From JBGPTK01 sp041497605 (GTDB taxonomy: Bacteria > Acidobacteriota > Terriglobia > Acidiferrales > UBA7541): a stretch of DNA of 64,000 nucleotides. This document shows positions 35,113 to 43,961 of this stretch, piece by piece. Under the pieces are notes generated by a model. It worked only from the letters and a program-made list of their open reading frames with translations, did not search any database and was not told the origin of the DNA. The stretch lies in contig JBGQGW010000001.1 of NCBI GenBank assembly GCA_041497605.1, forward strand, positions 1-64,000, written 5' to 3'. A program made the position numbers and the translations under genes. Position 1 is the first letter of the stretch. Every line of letters begins with the position of its first letter.

Positions 35113-36660
35113 ATGCCATCATTTTCTACTTCACTATCGGGACTGGATGCTGAATCGCAGGCGCTCTCTGTAATCGCCAATAACTTGGCAAACTTGAATA
35201 CCACTGCCTACAAAGCTGCAACGCCCAATTTCCAGGATTTGTTCTACCAGCAGGTCGGGACGAGCGGCAGCGGTGATCCGGTGCAGATTGGCGTGGGCGC
35301 CACTCTCTCCACAGTGGCCTCCAATTTCACGCAAGGCAGCATTGAATCGACCGGAGTGCCGACCAACGTAGCGATTCAAGGAGACGGTTTCCTGATCGAG
35401 AACAAGGGTGGCCTGCAACTCTTTACCCGCGCCGGGAATCTCTCCGTGGGAGCCGATGGCGAGCTCAACGCAGCCGACGGCGGTGTCGTGCAGGGCTATG
35501 TGGCCCAGAACGGCGTGATTTCCGCGAGTCAAACACTGGGTCCACTTTCGATTCCGAATGGCCTGACGAATCCGCCGAGCGCAACCGGCGGTGTCGCACT
35601 TACGCTCAATCTCAATTCCGTAGCGGCTACGCCGGTGAGCGCGGCTAGCCAGCAGACCGGCTCGGGAATCGCGGCAGCCACTGTGCTCGCAACGGGCACC
35701 AAACTCATTCTAAGTGACGGCACAAACAACTTCAGCTACACCGCCGTTCTCGGGGACACGCTCGGGAACATCGTCACGGCGATGAGCGGGAATGCTAATT
35801 TCTCCTCTAGCCTCACAGGAAACTCGCTGAGCATCACGGCAACGAATGGCCGTCCGATCGTAATCTCGACGAACACTCTTACCGACGCAGCAGTTGGGAA
35901 CCAGACCGAAGTGTTCGCTGGTACCGCCGCGCCTGTGACTGGCGGAGCATTCAGCACTCCGGTGCCGATCTTCGACGCGCTGGGCGCTTCGCACGTGCTG
36001 ACATTCAGCTTTACGAAGACGGCACCCAATACCTGGGATTACTCGGTCACGATTCCTGCGGCCGACCTCGGACAAACCGGCAACCCAGTCGTAGTGAAAA
36101 GCGGGACGCTCAGCTTCGACGGCGCGGGCCAGTTGACCTCGCCAGTGGGAAATGTTACGGGCATTCCGATTGCCGGATTCACCGATGGAGCGAAAAACCA
36201 GACTTTTGACTGGAATCTCTACGACGCCAACAACTCGCCGCTGCTCACTCAGGTCGCTGGACCTTCAGCTACTTCTTCGACGCGCCAGGACGGATTCGCC
36301 AGCGGGACACTGGTGAATTACAACATTCAGAACGATGGCGTGATCCAGGGTGTCTTCAGCAACGGCCAGACCCTGGCCTTAGGGCAAATTGCCCTGGCTT
36401 CCTTCGCGAACGTCCAAGGTCTGCAGCGAAACGGCCAAAACGCCTATCTTGCCAGCCTGGCTTCGGGTTCGCCCAACGTTGGCACTCCGTCAACCGGTGG
36501 CCGAGGCAGCTTGGCTGGAGGCGCTCTGGAGCAATCCAACGTGGACATTGCCAAGGAATTCGCTCAACTGATCCTCGCCGAGCGAGGATACCAAGCGAAC
36601 TCCAAGGCTGTGACCACCTTCGATGAAGTCACTCAGGAAGCTATCAACCTAAAACGTTAA
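35113..36660 (+). CDS. flgE: Flagellar hook protein FlgE
   Basis: 515 residues, longer than E. coli (402). The N-terminal rod/hook motif SGLDAESQALSVIANNLANL and the C-terminal ELAQLILAERGYQANSK-type helix (here EFAQLILAERGYQANSKAV) form the core D0. The central part includes D1/D2 hook modules (about 160-400). Its FlgE-type TFDEVTQEAINLKR end is intact. It is the last gene before a strong hairpin and the fliL group. Confidence 0.96.
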   Translation: MPSFSTSLSGLDAESQALSVIANNLANLNTTAYKAATPNFQDLFYQQVGTSGSGDPVQIGVGATLSTVASNFTQGSIESTGVPTNVAIQGDGFLIENKGGLQLFTRAGNLSVGADGELNAADGGVVQGYVAQNGVISASQTLGPLSIPNGLTNPPSATGGVALTLNLNSVAATPVSAASQQTGSGIAAATVLATGTKLILSDGTNNFSYTAVLGDTLGNIVTAMSGNANFSSSLTGNSLSITATNGRPIVISTNTLTDAAVGNQTEVFAGTAAPVTGGAFSTPVPIFDALGASHVLTFSFTKTAPNTWDYSVTIPAADLGQTGNPVVVKSGTLSFDGAGQLTSPVGNVTGIPIAGFTDGAKNQTFDWNLYDANNSPLLTQVAGPSATSSTRQDGFASGTLVNYNIQNDGVIQGVFSNGQTLALGQIALASFANVQGLQRNGQNAYLASLASGSPNVGTPSTGGRGSLAGGALEQSNVDIAKEFAQLILAERGYQANSKAVTTFDEVTQEAINLKR

Positions 36661-36684
36661 GAACTCTTCTTAAACTCACAATAG

Positions 36685-36718
36685 CCCCGCTCCTTGCGTT
36701 CGCCCGTGAGGAGCGGGG
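36685..36718 (+). terminator. Strong hairpin after flgE
   Basis: A perfect 10-bp stem CCCCGCTCCT/AGGAGCGGGG (36685-36694 and 36709-36718) with a 14-base loop, 25 bases past the stop. No T-run follows, so it may act as an RNA-protecting structure rather than an intrinsic terminator. Confidence 0.55.
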
Positions 36719-36891
36719 TCCCACCATTTCCTAGAAAATTCTAATGAGAGCGGCCCTATCTATTTACGCATTCGCCGCGAACGGAGCGGCGGCTTTGGCG
36801 TGCCCCTGAGGGCGCCACCCTAATTCAATTTGTTTCAATCGATTGGAATACTCCTCTGATTTGCCGAATGAAATATTCGTGTGTTGCTCTT

Positions 36892-36907
36892 CGGCTCCCA
36901 AATTGCA
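36892..36907 (+). promoter_or_regulatory. Candidate sigma54 promoter before fliL
   Basis: CGGCTCCCAAATTGCA: GG-N10-GC spacing and a perfect TTGCA -12 part, while the -24 part has C for the first T. The predicted start (about 36918) is only 6 bases before the fliL ATG, so the transcript would be nearly leaderless. Moderate support. Confidence 0.45.
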
Positions 36908-36923
36908 CAACTTCTGATCGGCC

Positions 36924-37439
36924 ATGACCGACGAACAGACAGTTCCATCCAAGCCGGCAGTTGCGGCAAAAACAAATCAAAACACTGGGTCGAAAAAGAT
37001 CGCTCTCGGAGTCGCGGTAGCCTTAATCCTCGCGATTGGGGGCGGCTGGCTTTACGTTCATGGCCAACCTGGAACATCGGGAACGACGGAGTCCGAAGCC
37101 AAGGTGTTCCCGGTGGTCCATCTGGAGCCATTCGTCACCAATCTCGCCGGCGTAGCAAGCGAAAACTGTTATCTGAGATTGACAGTCGATCTCAGTCTCG
37201 AAAAGGAACAAGGGGATGGCGAAAAGAAAGAGACCGGGAAAGCCAATCCAAACAAGATTCCGGTAGCTCTGTTGCGCGACACAATTCTGCAGGTCATTGC
37301 CACTCGAACCGGAGAAGAACTCTTGACGGCAGACGGTAAGAACAAACTGAAGGCGGATCTGCTGAAAGCCCTTCAGGAACGAGCCCCACAGGCGGGTATT
37401 CGCGAAATTTATTTTACAGATTTTCTGGTGCAGAGGTAG
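36924..37439 (+). CDS. fliL: Flagellar basal body-associated protein FliL
   Basis: 171 residues. One membrane segment (about 25-47, KKIALGVAVALILAIGG) follows a short cytosolic tail; the periplasmic part has the VFPVVHLEPFVTNLAG and YLRLTVDLSLE motifs and ends IREIYFTDFLVQR, all typical. FliL surrounds the stator and supports torque. It starts a long operon fliL-fliN-fliOPQR-flhBA. No Shine-Dalgarno is visible. Confidence 0.95.
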   Translation: MTDEQTVPSKPAVAAKTNQNTGSKKIALGVAVALILAIGGGWLYVHGQPGTSGTTESEAKVFPVVHLEPFVTNLAGVASENCYLRLTVDLSLEKEQGDGEKKETGKANPNKIPVALLRDTILQVIATRTGEELLTADGKNKLKADLLKALQERAPQAGIREIYFTDFLVQR

Positions 37440-37442
37440 GCG

Positions 37443-37721
37443 ATGGCTGAAGCGGCGCTCGCGGGACCGCAACTTGTTCCCGATCCCGTGTCTGAGCGGT
37501 GGGCAGACGCAGAGCTGCTGCCGTGCCATTTCGATGTCGAAATTGCCGTACCCCAATTCACAGTTCGCGACTTGTTCCATATAGAAGTTGGTTCGCTGGT
37601 CGAAACGCGATGGGCGCAGAGCGCCGACATTCCACTTCAAGTGAATGGACAATTGATCGGCTGGGGCGAATTTGAGGTTTCGGGAGATCACCTGGCAGTC
37701 CGCTTGACTGAGCTTTATTAA
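37443..37721 (+). CDS. fliN: FliN-like switch protein, short SpoA-domain form
   Basis: 92 residues with a single SpoA (FliM/FliN C-terminal) domain: FDVEIAVPQFTVRDLFHIEVGSLVETRW, then LQVNGQLIGWGEFEVSGDHLAVRLTEL. It has the length of a minimal FliN and is placed where FliN usually stands (between fliL and fliO). A second, longer SpoA protein is encoded after fliM. Which of the two builds the C-ring base, or whether they form a heterodimer, cannot be told from sequence. Confidence 0.88.
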   Translation: MAEAALAGPQLVPDPVSERWADAELLPCHFDVEIAVPQFTVRDLFHIEVGSLVETRWAQSADIPLQVNGQLIGWGEFEVSGDHLAVRLTELY

Positions 37722-37734
37722 AGAAAAGGAAATC

Positions 37735-38049
37735 ATGAGCAATATCGAAAACTCGCGATCGCAGTTGCCCGGCGGCCTGGTGCGATTCCTGCAAGCGCTG
37801 GTGCGCGAAGCGGCCGCATTGTTCCAGAAGTCACCTTTGTCGAGGATCGTGATCCGCAAGCGAGAGCGGCGGCTGCGGCTGTGCGAAACGGTGTCTCTGG
37901 GTGAAAAGCGAATCGTGGCCGTGGTGCAATGCGGCCACCAACAATTCCTTGTCGGCTGCGCCGGGAGTTCGATTGAGCTTCTGGCGACGCTGCAACCGGC
38001 GCGTCCTCCGGCGCTGCGTATCGCCCCGCTTGAATTCAAGACTCGTTAA
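37735..38049 (+). CDS. fliO: FliO-like export apparatus protein without membrane segment
   Basis: 104 residues starting 4 bases after AAAGGA. The C-terminal half (LRLCETVSLGEKRIVAVVQC, FLVGCAGSSIELLATL) has the FliO pattern. The N-terminal membrane helix of normal FliO is missing; in its place is an amphipathic LVRFLQALVREAAALFQ. FliO helps assemble the FliP pore. It sits in the usual position just before fliP. Confidence 0.75.
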   Translation: MSNIENSRSQLPGGLVRFLQALVREAAALFQKSPLSRIVIRKRERRLRLCETVSLGEKRIVAVVQCGHQQFLVGCAGSSIELLATLQPARPPALRIAPLEFKTR

Positions 38050-38054
38050 TCAAA

Positions 38055-38831
38055 ATGGCTAAGGGAACGATGCGGAAAACAAATCTGATCCGAGGCGCCG
38101 TACTGCTCCTCGGCGTGGTATTGATCAGCGCCCTGAGTTCGCCGGTATTGGCTGCCCGGGGCCGGCAGACTCAAGCGATCTCCATCCCCGGGCTCAGCCC
38201 GCAAGCGGGATCACTTTCCTGGACCATCGTCCTGTTGTTTTCCGTTTTGACGCTGCTGCCGGCGATTCTGCTGGCCATGACGCCGTTCGTGCGCATTCTG
38301 GTGGTTTTTCACTTTCTGCGACAGGCGTTGGGCACGCAGACCGCACCGACAAATCAGACGCTCATTGGCCTGGCACTTCTGCTCACGTATTTCGTTATGG
38401 CTCCCGTGTGTGCCTCTGTGAATCAGGCCGCGATCGTCCCTCTGGAAAACGGTTCGATCACGCCGTGGGAAGCGATCGAGCGTGGATCAGTACCGCTGAA
38501 AGCATTCATGCTGCACTTCGCGCGTGAAAAAGATCTGGCGCTTTTCGTCGAACTTTCGAAAGAGGCCCGGCCCCAGAAGGCTGAAGACCTCTCCATGCGC
38601 GTTGTTGCACCCGCTTACTTGATATCCGAATTGAAGACAGGCTTCCAGATTGGAGCGGTTTTATTCCTGCCCTTCCTGGTGATCGACATGGTGGTGGCTT
38701 CGGTCACGACATCGGTGGGCATGTTCCAGTTGCCGCCCGTCGTGATTTCGACACCTTTGAAGATTTTGCTCTTTGTGGTGATAGACGGCTGGAACCTGGT
38801 AGTCGGGTCATTGATGCACAGTTTTAACTGA
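38055..38831 (+). CDS. fliP: Flagellar export gate protein FliP
   Basis: 258 residues. An N-terminal signal peptide (cleavage near SPVLAA) precedes the family blocks VLTLLPAILLAMTPFVRI, FHFLRQALGTQTAPTNQTLIGLALLLT and, near the end, GVVISTPLKILLFVVIDGWN-type sequence (here VVISTPLKILLFV). Five FliP, four FliQ and one FliR form the export pore. ATG 38055 is 5 bases after the fliO stop. Confidence 0.97.
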   Translation: MAKGTMRKTNLIRGAVLLLGVVLISALSSPVLAARGRQTQAISIPGLSPQAGSLSWTIVLLFSVLTLLPAILLAMTPFVRILVVFHFLRQALGTQTAPTNQTLIGLALLLTYFVMAPVCASVNQAAIVPLENGSITPWEAIERGSVPLKAFMLHFAREKDLALFVELSKEARPQKAEDLSMRVVAPAYLISELKTGFQIGAVLFLPFLVIDMVVASVTTSVGMFQLPPVVISTPLKILLFVVIDGWNLVVGSLMHSFN

Positions 38832-38840
38832 GGTGCGCTA

Positions 38841-39110
38841 GTGGAAATGTCGCAAGTCGTGGGGTTATCCCGTCAATGCCTGGAGGCAGCGTTTTGGGTG
38901 GTCTCGCCGCTGTTGCTCGCTGCTGTGTTCATCAGCTTGGCAATCAGCATCGTGCAGGTGATGACTTCGATCCAAGACACGACAGTTTCGACCGTGCCAC
39001 GGCTTGCGGCGGTTGGGGCTGTGGCCTTTTTGCTGATGCCATGGATGTTGCACCGGCTGGTGGTTTTCACGCTGCACTTATTCGGTGATTTTCGAGCCTA
39101 CACGCGATGA
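38841..39110 (+). CDS. fliQ: Flagellar export gate protein FliQ
   Basis: 89 residues with two membrane helices (about 18-40 and 52-75), the normal size. GTG at 38841 has GAGG 7 bases upstream; ATG 38847 is an alternative. The segments SLAISIVQVMTSIQDTTVSTVPRLA match FliQ. Confidence 0.95.
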   Translation: MEMSQVVGLSRQCLEAAFWVVSPLLLAAVFISLAISIVQVMTSIQDTTVSTVPRLAAVGAVAFLLMPWMLHRLVVFTLHLFGDFRAYTR

Positions 39111-39125
39111 GGGGCGGAGTATCCG

Positions 39126-39899
39126 TTGAACGATAGCTTACAGCGGTTCTTGATGCAGGCATTTCCAGTGGGGCTGCGCGTGGCCGGAGTGATGACATTC
39201 GCGCCGTTTCTGGGAAGCACGGCGATTCCTGTGCGAATGAAGGTGCTGCTGACCCTGGCCATAACCGCCTTGCTGTTTCCAGTCGTCACGGTGCGCTCCG
39301 TGGCGATCAATGCCAGCAATTTGGTTCAGATCGGCGCCAGCGAGGCGTTTCTCGGCTTAGCCATGGGGCTGATGATTCAATTTGTGTTTGAAGCAATGCA
39401 AATAGCCGGCCAGGTACTGGGGTTCCAGCTTGGGTTTTCTCTTGGCAACATTATTGACCCGCTGAGCCAGGTCGACACGCCGGTTCTCGCCGTATTTCAT
39501 CAGACGATCGCACTGCTGATCTTTCTGCAACTCGATGTGCATCACTGGATTCTACGCGCCCTGACAAATAGCTTCGAGCTTTTGCCGGTGGGCACGGCTC
39601 ATCTGACCTGGCCCCTACTCGAACAGTTCATGAAGGGCGCGGCATCCATGTGGATGATCGGGGTTCAAATCGCCGCACCGGTCCTATTGGCCACCTTGAT
39701 GACGGATGTGGCGCTCAGTTTCCTGGGCAAGATATCGCCGCAACTTCCGGTGCTGCTCATCGGCACGCCGGCGAAAAGCTTGATTGGATATTCGATCTTG
39801 ATTGGAGTGATTGCTCTGTGGCCGACCATGCTGCAAACGCACTTTGCGAATGCGATTGCCTCGAGCGAAAGGTTCCTGCACCTGGCAGCGCAAAGGTAA
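39126..39899 (+). CDS. fliR: Flagellar export gate protein FliR
   Basis: 257 residues with about six hydrophobic segments. Motifs VAGVMTFAPFLGSTAIPVRMK near the N-terminus and MTDVALSFLGKISPQLPVLLIG near the C-terminus are typical. The start is TTG 39126 with GGAG 7 bases upstream; no ATG fits better. It precedes flhB by 6 bases. Confidence 0.96.
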   Translation: MNDSLQRFLMQAFPVGLRVAGVMTFAPFLGSTAIPVRMKVLLTLAITALLFPVVTVRSVAINASNLVQIGASEAFLGLAMGLMIQFVFEAMQIAGQVLGFQLGFSLGNIIDPLSQVDTPVLAVFHQTIALLIFLQLDVHHWILRALTNSFELLPVGTAHLTWPLLEQFMKGAASMWMIGVQIAAPVLLATLMTDVALSFLGKISPQLPVLLIGTPAKSLIGYSILIGVIALWPTMLQTHFANAIASSERFLHLAAQR

Positions 39900-39905
39900 C
39901 GGACG

Positions 39906-41003
39906 ATGGCATCGGATAAGACAGAGAAAGCTACACCGCGAAGGCGAGAGAAGGCCAAGGAAAAAGGCCAAGTCTTACGCAGCCGGGAACTCACATCATC
40001 GCTCAGCCTCTTGGCCACCATAATCTTCATGGGATGGCAACCGTTGGGATTCTTGACGCCGTGGCGCTCCCTGTTCGTCAGCGCTCTGGATGCCGCTTCG
40101 CGAAGTGATTTGGGTTCTGCCTCACTGTTGCTGAGTTCGACAGTGCTGGTGGTGGCGCGCTGGGCTTTGCCGATTGTGGCGATCGCGTGGTCGGCATCTA
40201 TCGCGCTTTCTTTTGCTCAGGGAGGCATCGTCTTCGCCCCGCAGGCGCTTACCCCGAATTTCAAGCGTCTCAATCCAATCACCAATCTAGGGAATGTTTT
40301 CTCGATCGCGGGATTCAGCAGACTGCTCAAATCGCTGGTTCCGTTCGGCGTGGTGCTTTATTACTCCGGCGGGATTTTGATCCGTGAATGGAGTCATGTT
40401 GTCCACGCTTCTTCGTTGCCGGTGCGTCCGTTCATGGCGTTTGCGTTCGGCCGTTTGTTCGAAATCGCGTGGAAGTCATGTTTCATCATGCTGTTGTGGT
40501 CGGGCATCGATCACTTCCTGCAGCGCTGGCAACACGAAAAATCGATGAGGATGTCGAAGCAGGAAGTGAAACAGGAATCGAGAGATTCAGAAGGCAATCC
40601 GGAGATCCGCGTGCGGATCCGGCGCCTGCGCCGCGAATTGCGCCGCCGCTGGATGATCAAGGACGTTAAGAATGCCACGGTGGTGATCACGAATCCGAAT
40701 CACTATGCCGTGGCGCTTCAGTATGAGCCGCAAAGCATGAAGGCTCCGCTGGTCATCGCCAAAGGGCAGAACCTGATCGCGCAGAAGATCAAACAATTCG
40801 CGCGCTGGAACGAAATTCCCATCGTGGAAAACAAGCCACTGGCCCAGGCGCTTTATAAAACGGTGGAAGTGGGGCAGAGCATTCCAGGAAACCTGTACAC
40901 GGGTGTCGCCGAAATTCTTGCTTTCGTGTATCGCGCCCAGGCGCGCATGCAGGCTCGCCCCGTACCGGCGTCAAGCAGGCCGCCCACGCCCGGTCCGCGT
41001 TGA
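39906..41003 (+). CDS. flhB: Flagellar export switch protein FlhB
   Basis: 365 residues: a basic N-terminus (DKTEKATPRRREKAKEKGQV), four membrane segments (about 30-205) and the cytosolic FlhB-C domain. The autocleavage motif, usually NPTH, is NPNH here (residues 263-266; bases 40692-40703). The Asn and Pro that form the cleavage bond are kept. FlhB-C reads the FliK signal and switches export class. The tail after residue 345 is Pro/Arg-rich. flhA follows directly. Confidence 0.96.
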   Translation: MASDKTEKATPRRREKAKEKGQVLRSRELTSSLSLLATIIFMGWQPLGFLTPWRSLFVSALDAASRSDLGSASLLLSSTVLVVARWALPIVAIAWSASIALSFAQGGIVFAPQALTPNFKRLNPITNLGNVFSIAGFSRLLKSLVPFGVVLYYSGGILIREWSHVVHASSLPVRPFMAFAFGRLFEIAWKSCFIMLLWSGIDHFLQRWQHEKSMRMSKQEVKQESRDSEGNPEIRVRIRRLRRELRRRWMIKDVKNATVVITNPNHYAVALQYEPQSMKAPLVIAKGQNLIAQKIKQFARWNEIPIVENKPLAQALYKTVEVGQSIPGNLYTGVAEILAFVYRAQARMQARPVPASSRPPTPGPR

Positions 41004-41027
41004 AACGTGAAAGGAACTATCGAAACA

Positions 41028-43103
41028 ATGCCAACTAGCGCTAATCCGGCTCCGCCAGCAGCGAAGATAAACTCGACGGTCGACTGGTTAATCCCGATCG
41101 TGGTTGTCGCCCTAGTGTTCGTGATGCTGGTGCCGGTGCCATCGATCGTGCTCGACCTGTTCCTGGCTACCAGCATGACGCTGGCAGTGTTGGTTCTGCT
41201 TACGTCTTTGTACTTGTTGAAGCCGGTGCAGTTCTCCGTGTTCCCGACGTTGCTGCTTTTCCTTACGCTTTTTCGTCTCTCGGTCAACATCGCCAGCAGC
41301 CGCCGGATTCTGCTGCACGGCAATGAAGGCGCGGGAGCGGCGGGCAAGGTGATCGAAGCGTTCGGGCAATTTGTTGTCGGCGGCAATTACGTTGTGGGGT
41401 TCGTCATCTTCCTGGCCCTGGTGGCGATCCAGTATTTGGTCATTAACCACGGCGCGGTCCGCACGGCCGAGGTGACGGCGCGTTTCACCCTGGATGCTTT
41501 GCCGGGCAAGCAGATGGCGATCGACGCCGACTTGAATGCCGGGATGATTGATGAAGTGCAAGCCCGAACGCGGCGTCAACAGATCACTCGCGAGGCGGAA
41601 TTCTACGGCGCGATGGACGGCGCGGCGCGATTTAGCCAGCGAGATTCGATGGCCACCATCCTGATCACGGCCATCAATATCATTGCTGGATTTTTGATCG
41701 GAGTATTCCAACTGAACATTCCATTCCAGGAGGCGTTGAAAACCTATACGGTTCTAACGGTGGGCGATGGGCTGGTCACGTTGATTCCCTCGCTGCTGGT
41801 TTCGGTAGCCGGCGGATTAGTGGTCACGCGTGCCTCTTCGGAAAACACCGTCGGAGTGGATATCTCACGGCAGGTCTTCCAAAAGAAACGGCCGTTGCAG
41901 ATCGCGGCAGGGGTGATGTTTCTTCTAGCTCTAATTCCCGGCTTGCCAAAGTTCTCTTTCTTCCTGCTGGCGGCAGTAACCGGCTGGTTGTCTACACGAG
42001 CTACTCAACCTTTGACAGGAACGGAAGAAGCGGCAATCCCGCCTGCAGGTGCAAAGAAAACAACTCAACAGGAGCAACTGGAAAACCTTCTGAAGTTGGA
42101 CGAGCTGAGCCTCGAAGTCGGTTATGGACTGGTTCCGTTGGTCGATGAGAGCCGCGGTGGGCAGCTTCTGCAGCGGATTCGGGCTCTCCGGCAGCACCTT
42201 GCGCAGCAACTCGGTTTCCTGGTCCCTTCCATCCACATCACGGACCAGACGAGGCTGAAGCCTCGTGAATACGTGGTGAAGTTGCGCGGCGCTGAGGTGG
42301 CGCGTTGGGAGTTGCAGCAGGACTGCCTGCTGGCGATCAGCTCCGAACCCAATTCGCCGGCCATCCCAGGACTGGACACGCACGAACCGGCATTCGGCGC
42401 AACGGCCAAATGGATCGCGCCGCAACTGCAGGAACAGGCGCTCGCCAATGGGTATGCCGTTGTGGATCACACCTCGGCACTGGCGACACATCTTGCGGAA
42501 GTGGTTCGCCAACATGCTCACGAACTTTTGACGAGGCAGGAAACGAAGCGACTGCTCGATGCTCTCGCCGAAGCACAACCGAAGCTGGTGGATGAGCTGA
42601 CGCCCAAACTGCTCAGTCTGGGTGAATTACAAAAGGTCCTGCAGCAACTGCTGCGCGAGCAGGTATCCATCCGCGACCTGCCCACGATCCTCGAAACATT
42701 AATCGATGCGGGCCAAGCCAACAAGAATGCGATTCATTTGGTCGAGATCGTGCGACAGGTCCTCGGACGTTCCGTGGTGCAGCCTCTTCTTCACGACGAC
42801 GGGCGACTGCGTGTTCTTTCCCTCGATCCCACGATCGAGGATGAGCTGATGCAGGCTTTCGATCCACAAACGGCCGGGCGCGCGCGAACGGGGCAACCAC
42901 AGTTCTTGCGCCGCTTGCTCGACGGCATCCGCAAAGTGGTCGGCGATAAGCTGGCCATGGAATCCACCATCGTCCTCTGCAGCAGCCCCGCGCGGTTTCA
43001 TCTGCGGCGGTTGCTCGAGCCATTCATTCCGCGAATTGTTGTGCTCTCGCCCGCTGAAATTCCGCCGTCCGTGACGGTGCAGTCGGTTGGCGTTGTGCAA
43101 TGA
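41028..43103 (+). CDS. flhA: Flagellar export gate protein FlhA
   Basis: 691 residues from ATG 41028 (a GTG at 41007 would add 7). Eight hydrophobic segments in the first 330 residues enclose the FHIPEP hallmark LPGKQMAIDADLNAGMIDEVQAR and REAEFYGAMDGAARFSQRDSM; the Asp of the latter (D in QRDS) is kept, though the usual FVKGDAIAGI is altered. The C-terminal cytosolic domain (about 345-690) binds chaperone-substrate pairs and ends with LRRLLEPFIPRIVVLSPAEIPP. The stator-placing genes flhF and flhG, often next, are absent. Confidence 0.96.
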   Translation: MPTSANPAPPAAKINSTVDWLIPIVVVALVFVMLVPVPSIVLDLFLATSMTLAVLVLLTSLYLLKPVQFSVFPTLLLFLTLFRLSVNIASSRRILLHGNEGAGAAGKVIEAFGQFVVGGNYVVGFVIFLALVAIQYLVINHGAVRTAEVTARFTLDALPGKQMAIDADLNAGMIDEVQARTRRQQITREAEFYGAMDGAARFSQRDSMATILITAINIIAGFLIGVFQLNIPFQEALKTYTVLTVGDGLVTLIPSLLVSVAGGLVVTRASSENTVGVDISRQVFQKKRPLQIAAGVMFLLALIPGLPKFSFFLLAAVTGWLSTRATQPLTGTEEAAIPPAGAKKTTQQEQLENLLKLDELSLEVGYGLVPLVDESRGGQLLQRIRALRQHLAQQLGFLVPSIHITDQTRLKPREYVVKLRGAEVARWELQQDCLLAISSEPNSPAIPGLDTHEPAFGATAKWIAPQLQEQALANGYAVVDHTSALATHLAEVVRQHAHELLTRQETKRLLDALAEAQPKLVDELTPKLLSLGELQKVLQQLLREQVSIRDLPTILETLIDAGQANKNAIHLVEIVRQVLGRSVVQPLLHDDGRLRVLSLDPTIEDELMQAFDPQTAGRARTGQPQFLRRLLDGIRKVVGDKLAMESTIVLCSSPARFHLRRLLEPFIPRIVVLSPAEIPPSVTVQSVGVVQ

Positions 43104-43125
43104 AACCACGGACGGGAGACAGAAA

Positions 43126-43950
43126 GTGAATCCTGAGAAAGGAAGCGCAAAAGATATGAACCCAGCCAAACATGCCTATCGCAAGGCTGCACAGTTCGAA
43201 GCGGTGGAACGTGAAAAACTCGTGCTCGATCACCTTTCCCAGGTGCAATACATCGCACGCCGCATTCACGATCGCTTGCCGAAGCACGTCCCCCTGGATG
43301 ACCTGATCCAGGCGGGCGTGCTGGGATTGATCGACGCCGTCGATCATTTCGACCCATCCAAGAATGTCCAGCTCAAGTCCTACGCCAAATTCCGGATTCA
43401 AGGCGCGATTCTCGATAACTTGCGCACCATGGATTGGAGCCCGAGAGACCTGCGCCGGCAAGCGCGGCGAATCGAGGAAGTGCACCTGAAGTTGAAATCA
43501 GAATTACTTTGTGCACCAACCGACTCCGAAGTGGCGGCCGAAATGCATATCTCTCTGAACGAGTATCAGCAGCTACTGGGAGAATTGCGCGGACTTGACC
43601 TGGGAAGTTTACAGGAACAGATCGGCGAAGATGGCGAGGGGCAAGACATGCTCGCATTCCTCGCTAGCGATCCGGAAGAGGATCCTTATGCCATCTGCCA
43701 TCGATCGGAAAGGAAGGCGCTCCTGTCGAAGACGATCAGTGAGTTAGATGATAAAGAGCGCCAGGTTCTCGCGTTGTATTACTTCGAGGAACTCACCATG
43801 AAGGAAGTGGGAGCGGTTCTTGGAGTAGGGGAATCCCGCGTTTCCCAAATCCATTCGGGAGCACTGATTCGAATCCGGGTCCGCATGAGGGAATTGTTGG
43901 ATGAGCGAATGCCGCAGGAGCAGATTGCTCCCCTGGCAGGAAAGGGCTAG
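43126..43950 (+). CDS. fliA: Flagellar sigma factor FliA (sigma28)
   Basis: 274 residues from GTG 43126, chosen for GGGAG 7-8 bases upstream; ATG 43156 is possible. Region 2 (DLIQAGVLGLIDAVDHFDPSKNVQLKSYA), region 3 (PTDSEVAAEMHISLNEYQ) and region 4 (ERQVLALYYFEELTMKEVGAVLGVGESRVSQIHS) are complete. It directs RNA polymerase to promoters such as those before flgM and flagellin. It lies 22 bases after flhA, so it belongs to the sigma54-driven class. Confidence 0.96.
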   Translation: MNPEKGSAKDMNPAKHAYRKAAQFEAVEREKLVLDHLSQVQYIARRIHDRLPKHVPLDDLIQAGVLGLIDAVDHFDPSKNVQLKSYAKFRIQGAILDNLRTMDWSPRDLRRQARRIEEVHLKLKSELLCAPTDSEVAAEMHISLNEYQQLLGELRGLDLGSLQEQIGEDGEGQDMLAFLASDPEEDPYAICHRSERKALLSKTISELDDKERQVLALYYFEELTMKEVGAVLGVGESRVSQIHSGALIRIRVRMRELLDERMPQEQIAPLAGKG

Positions 43951-43961
43951 GGGATATACGC

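Noticed and set aside
37023..38039. 338-codon minus-strand frame opposite fliL, fliN and fliO
   Set aside because: Lies across three real genes with overlapping evidence; composition not protein-like.
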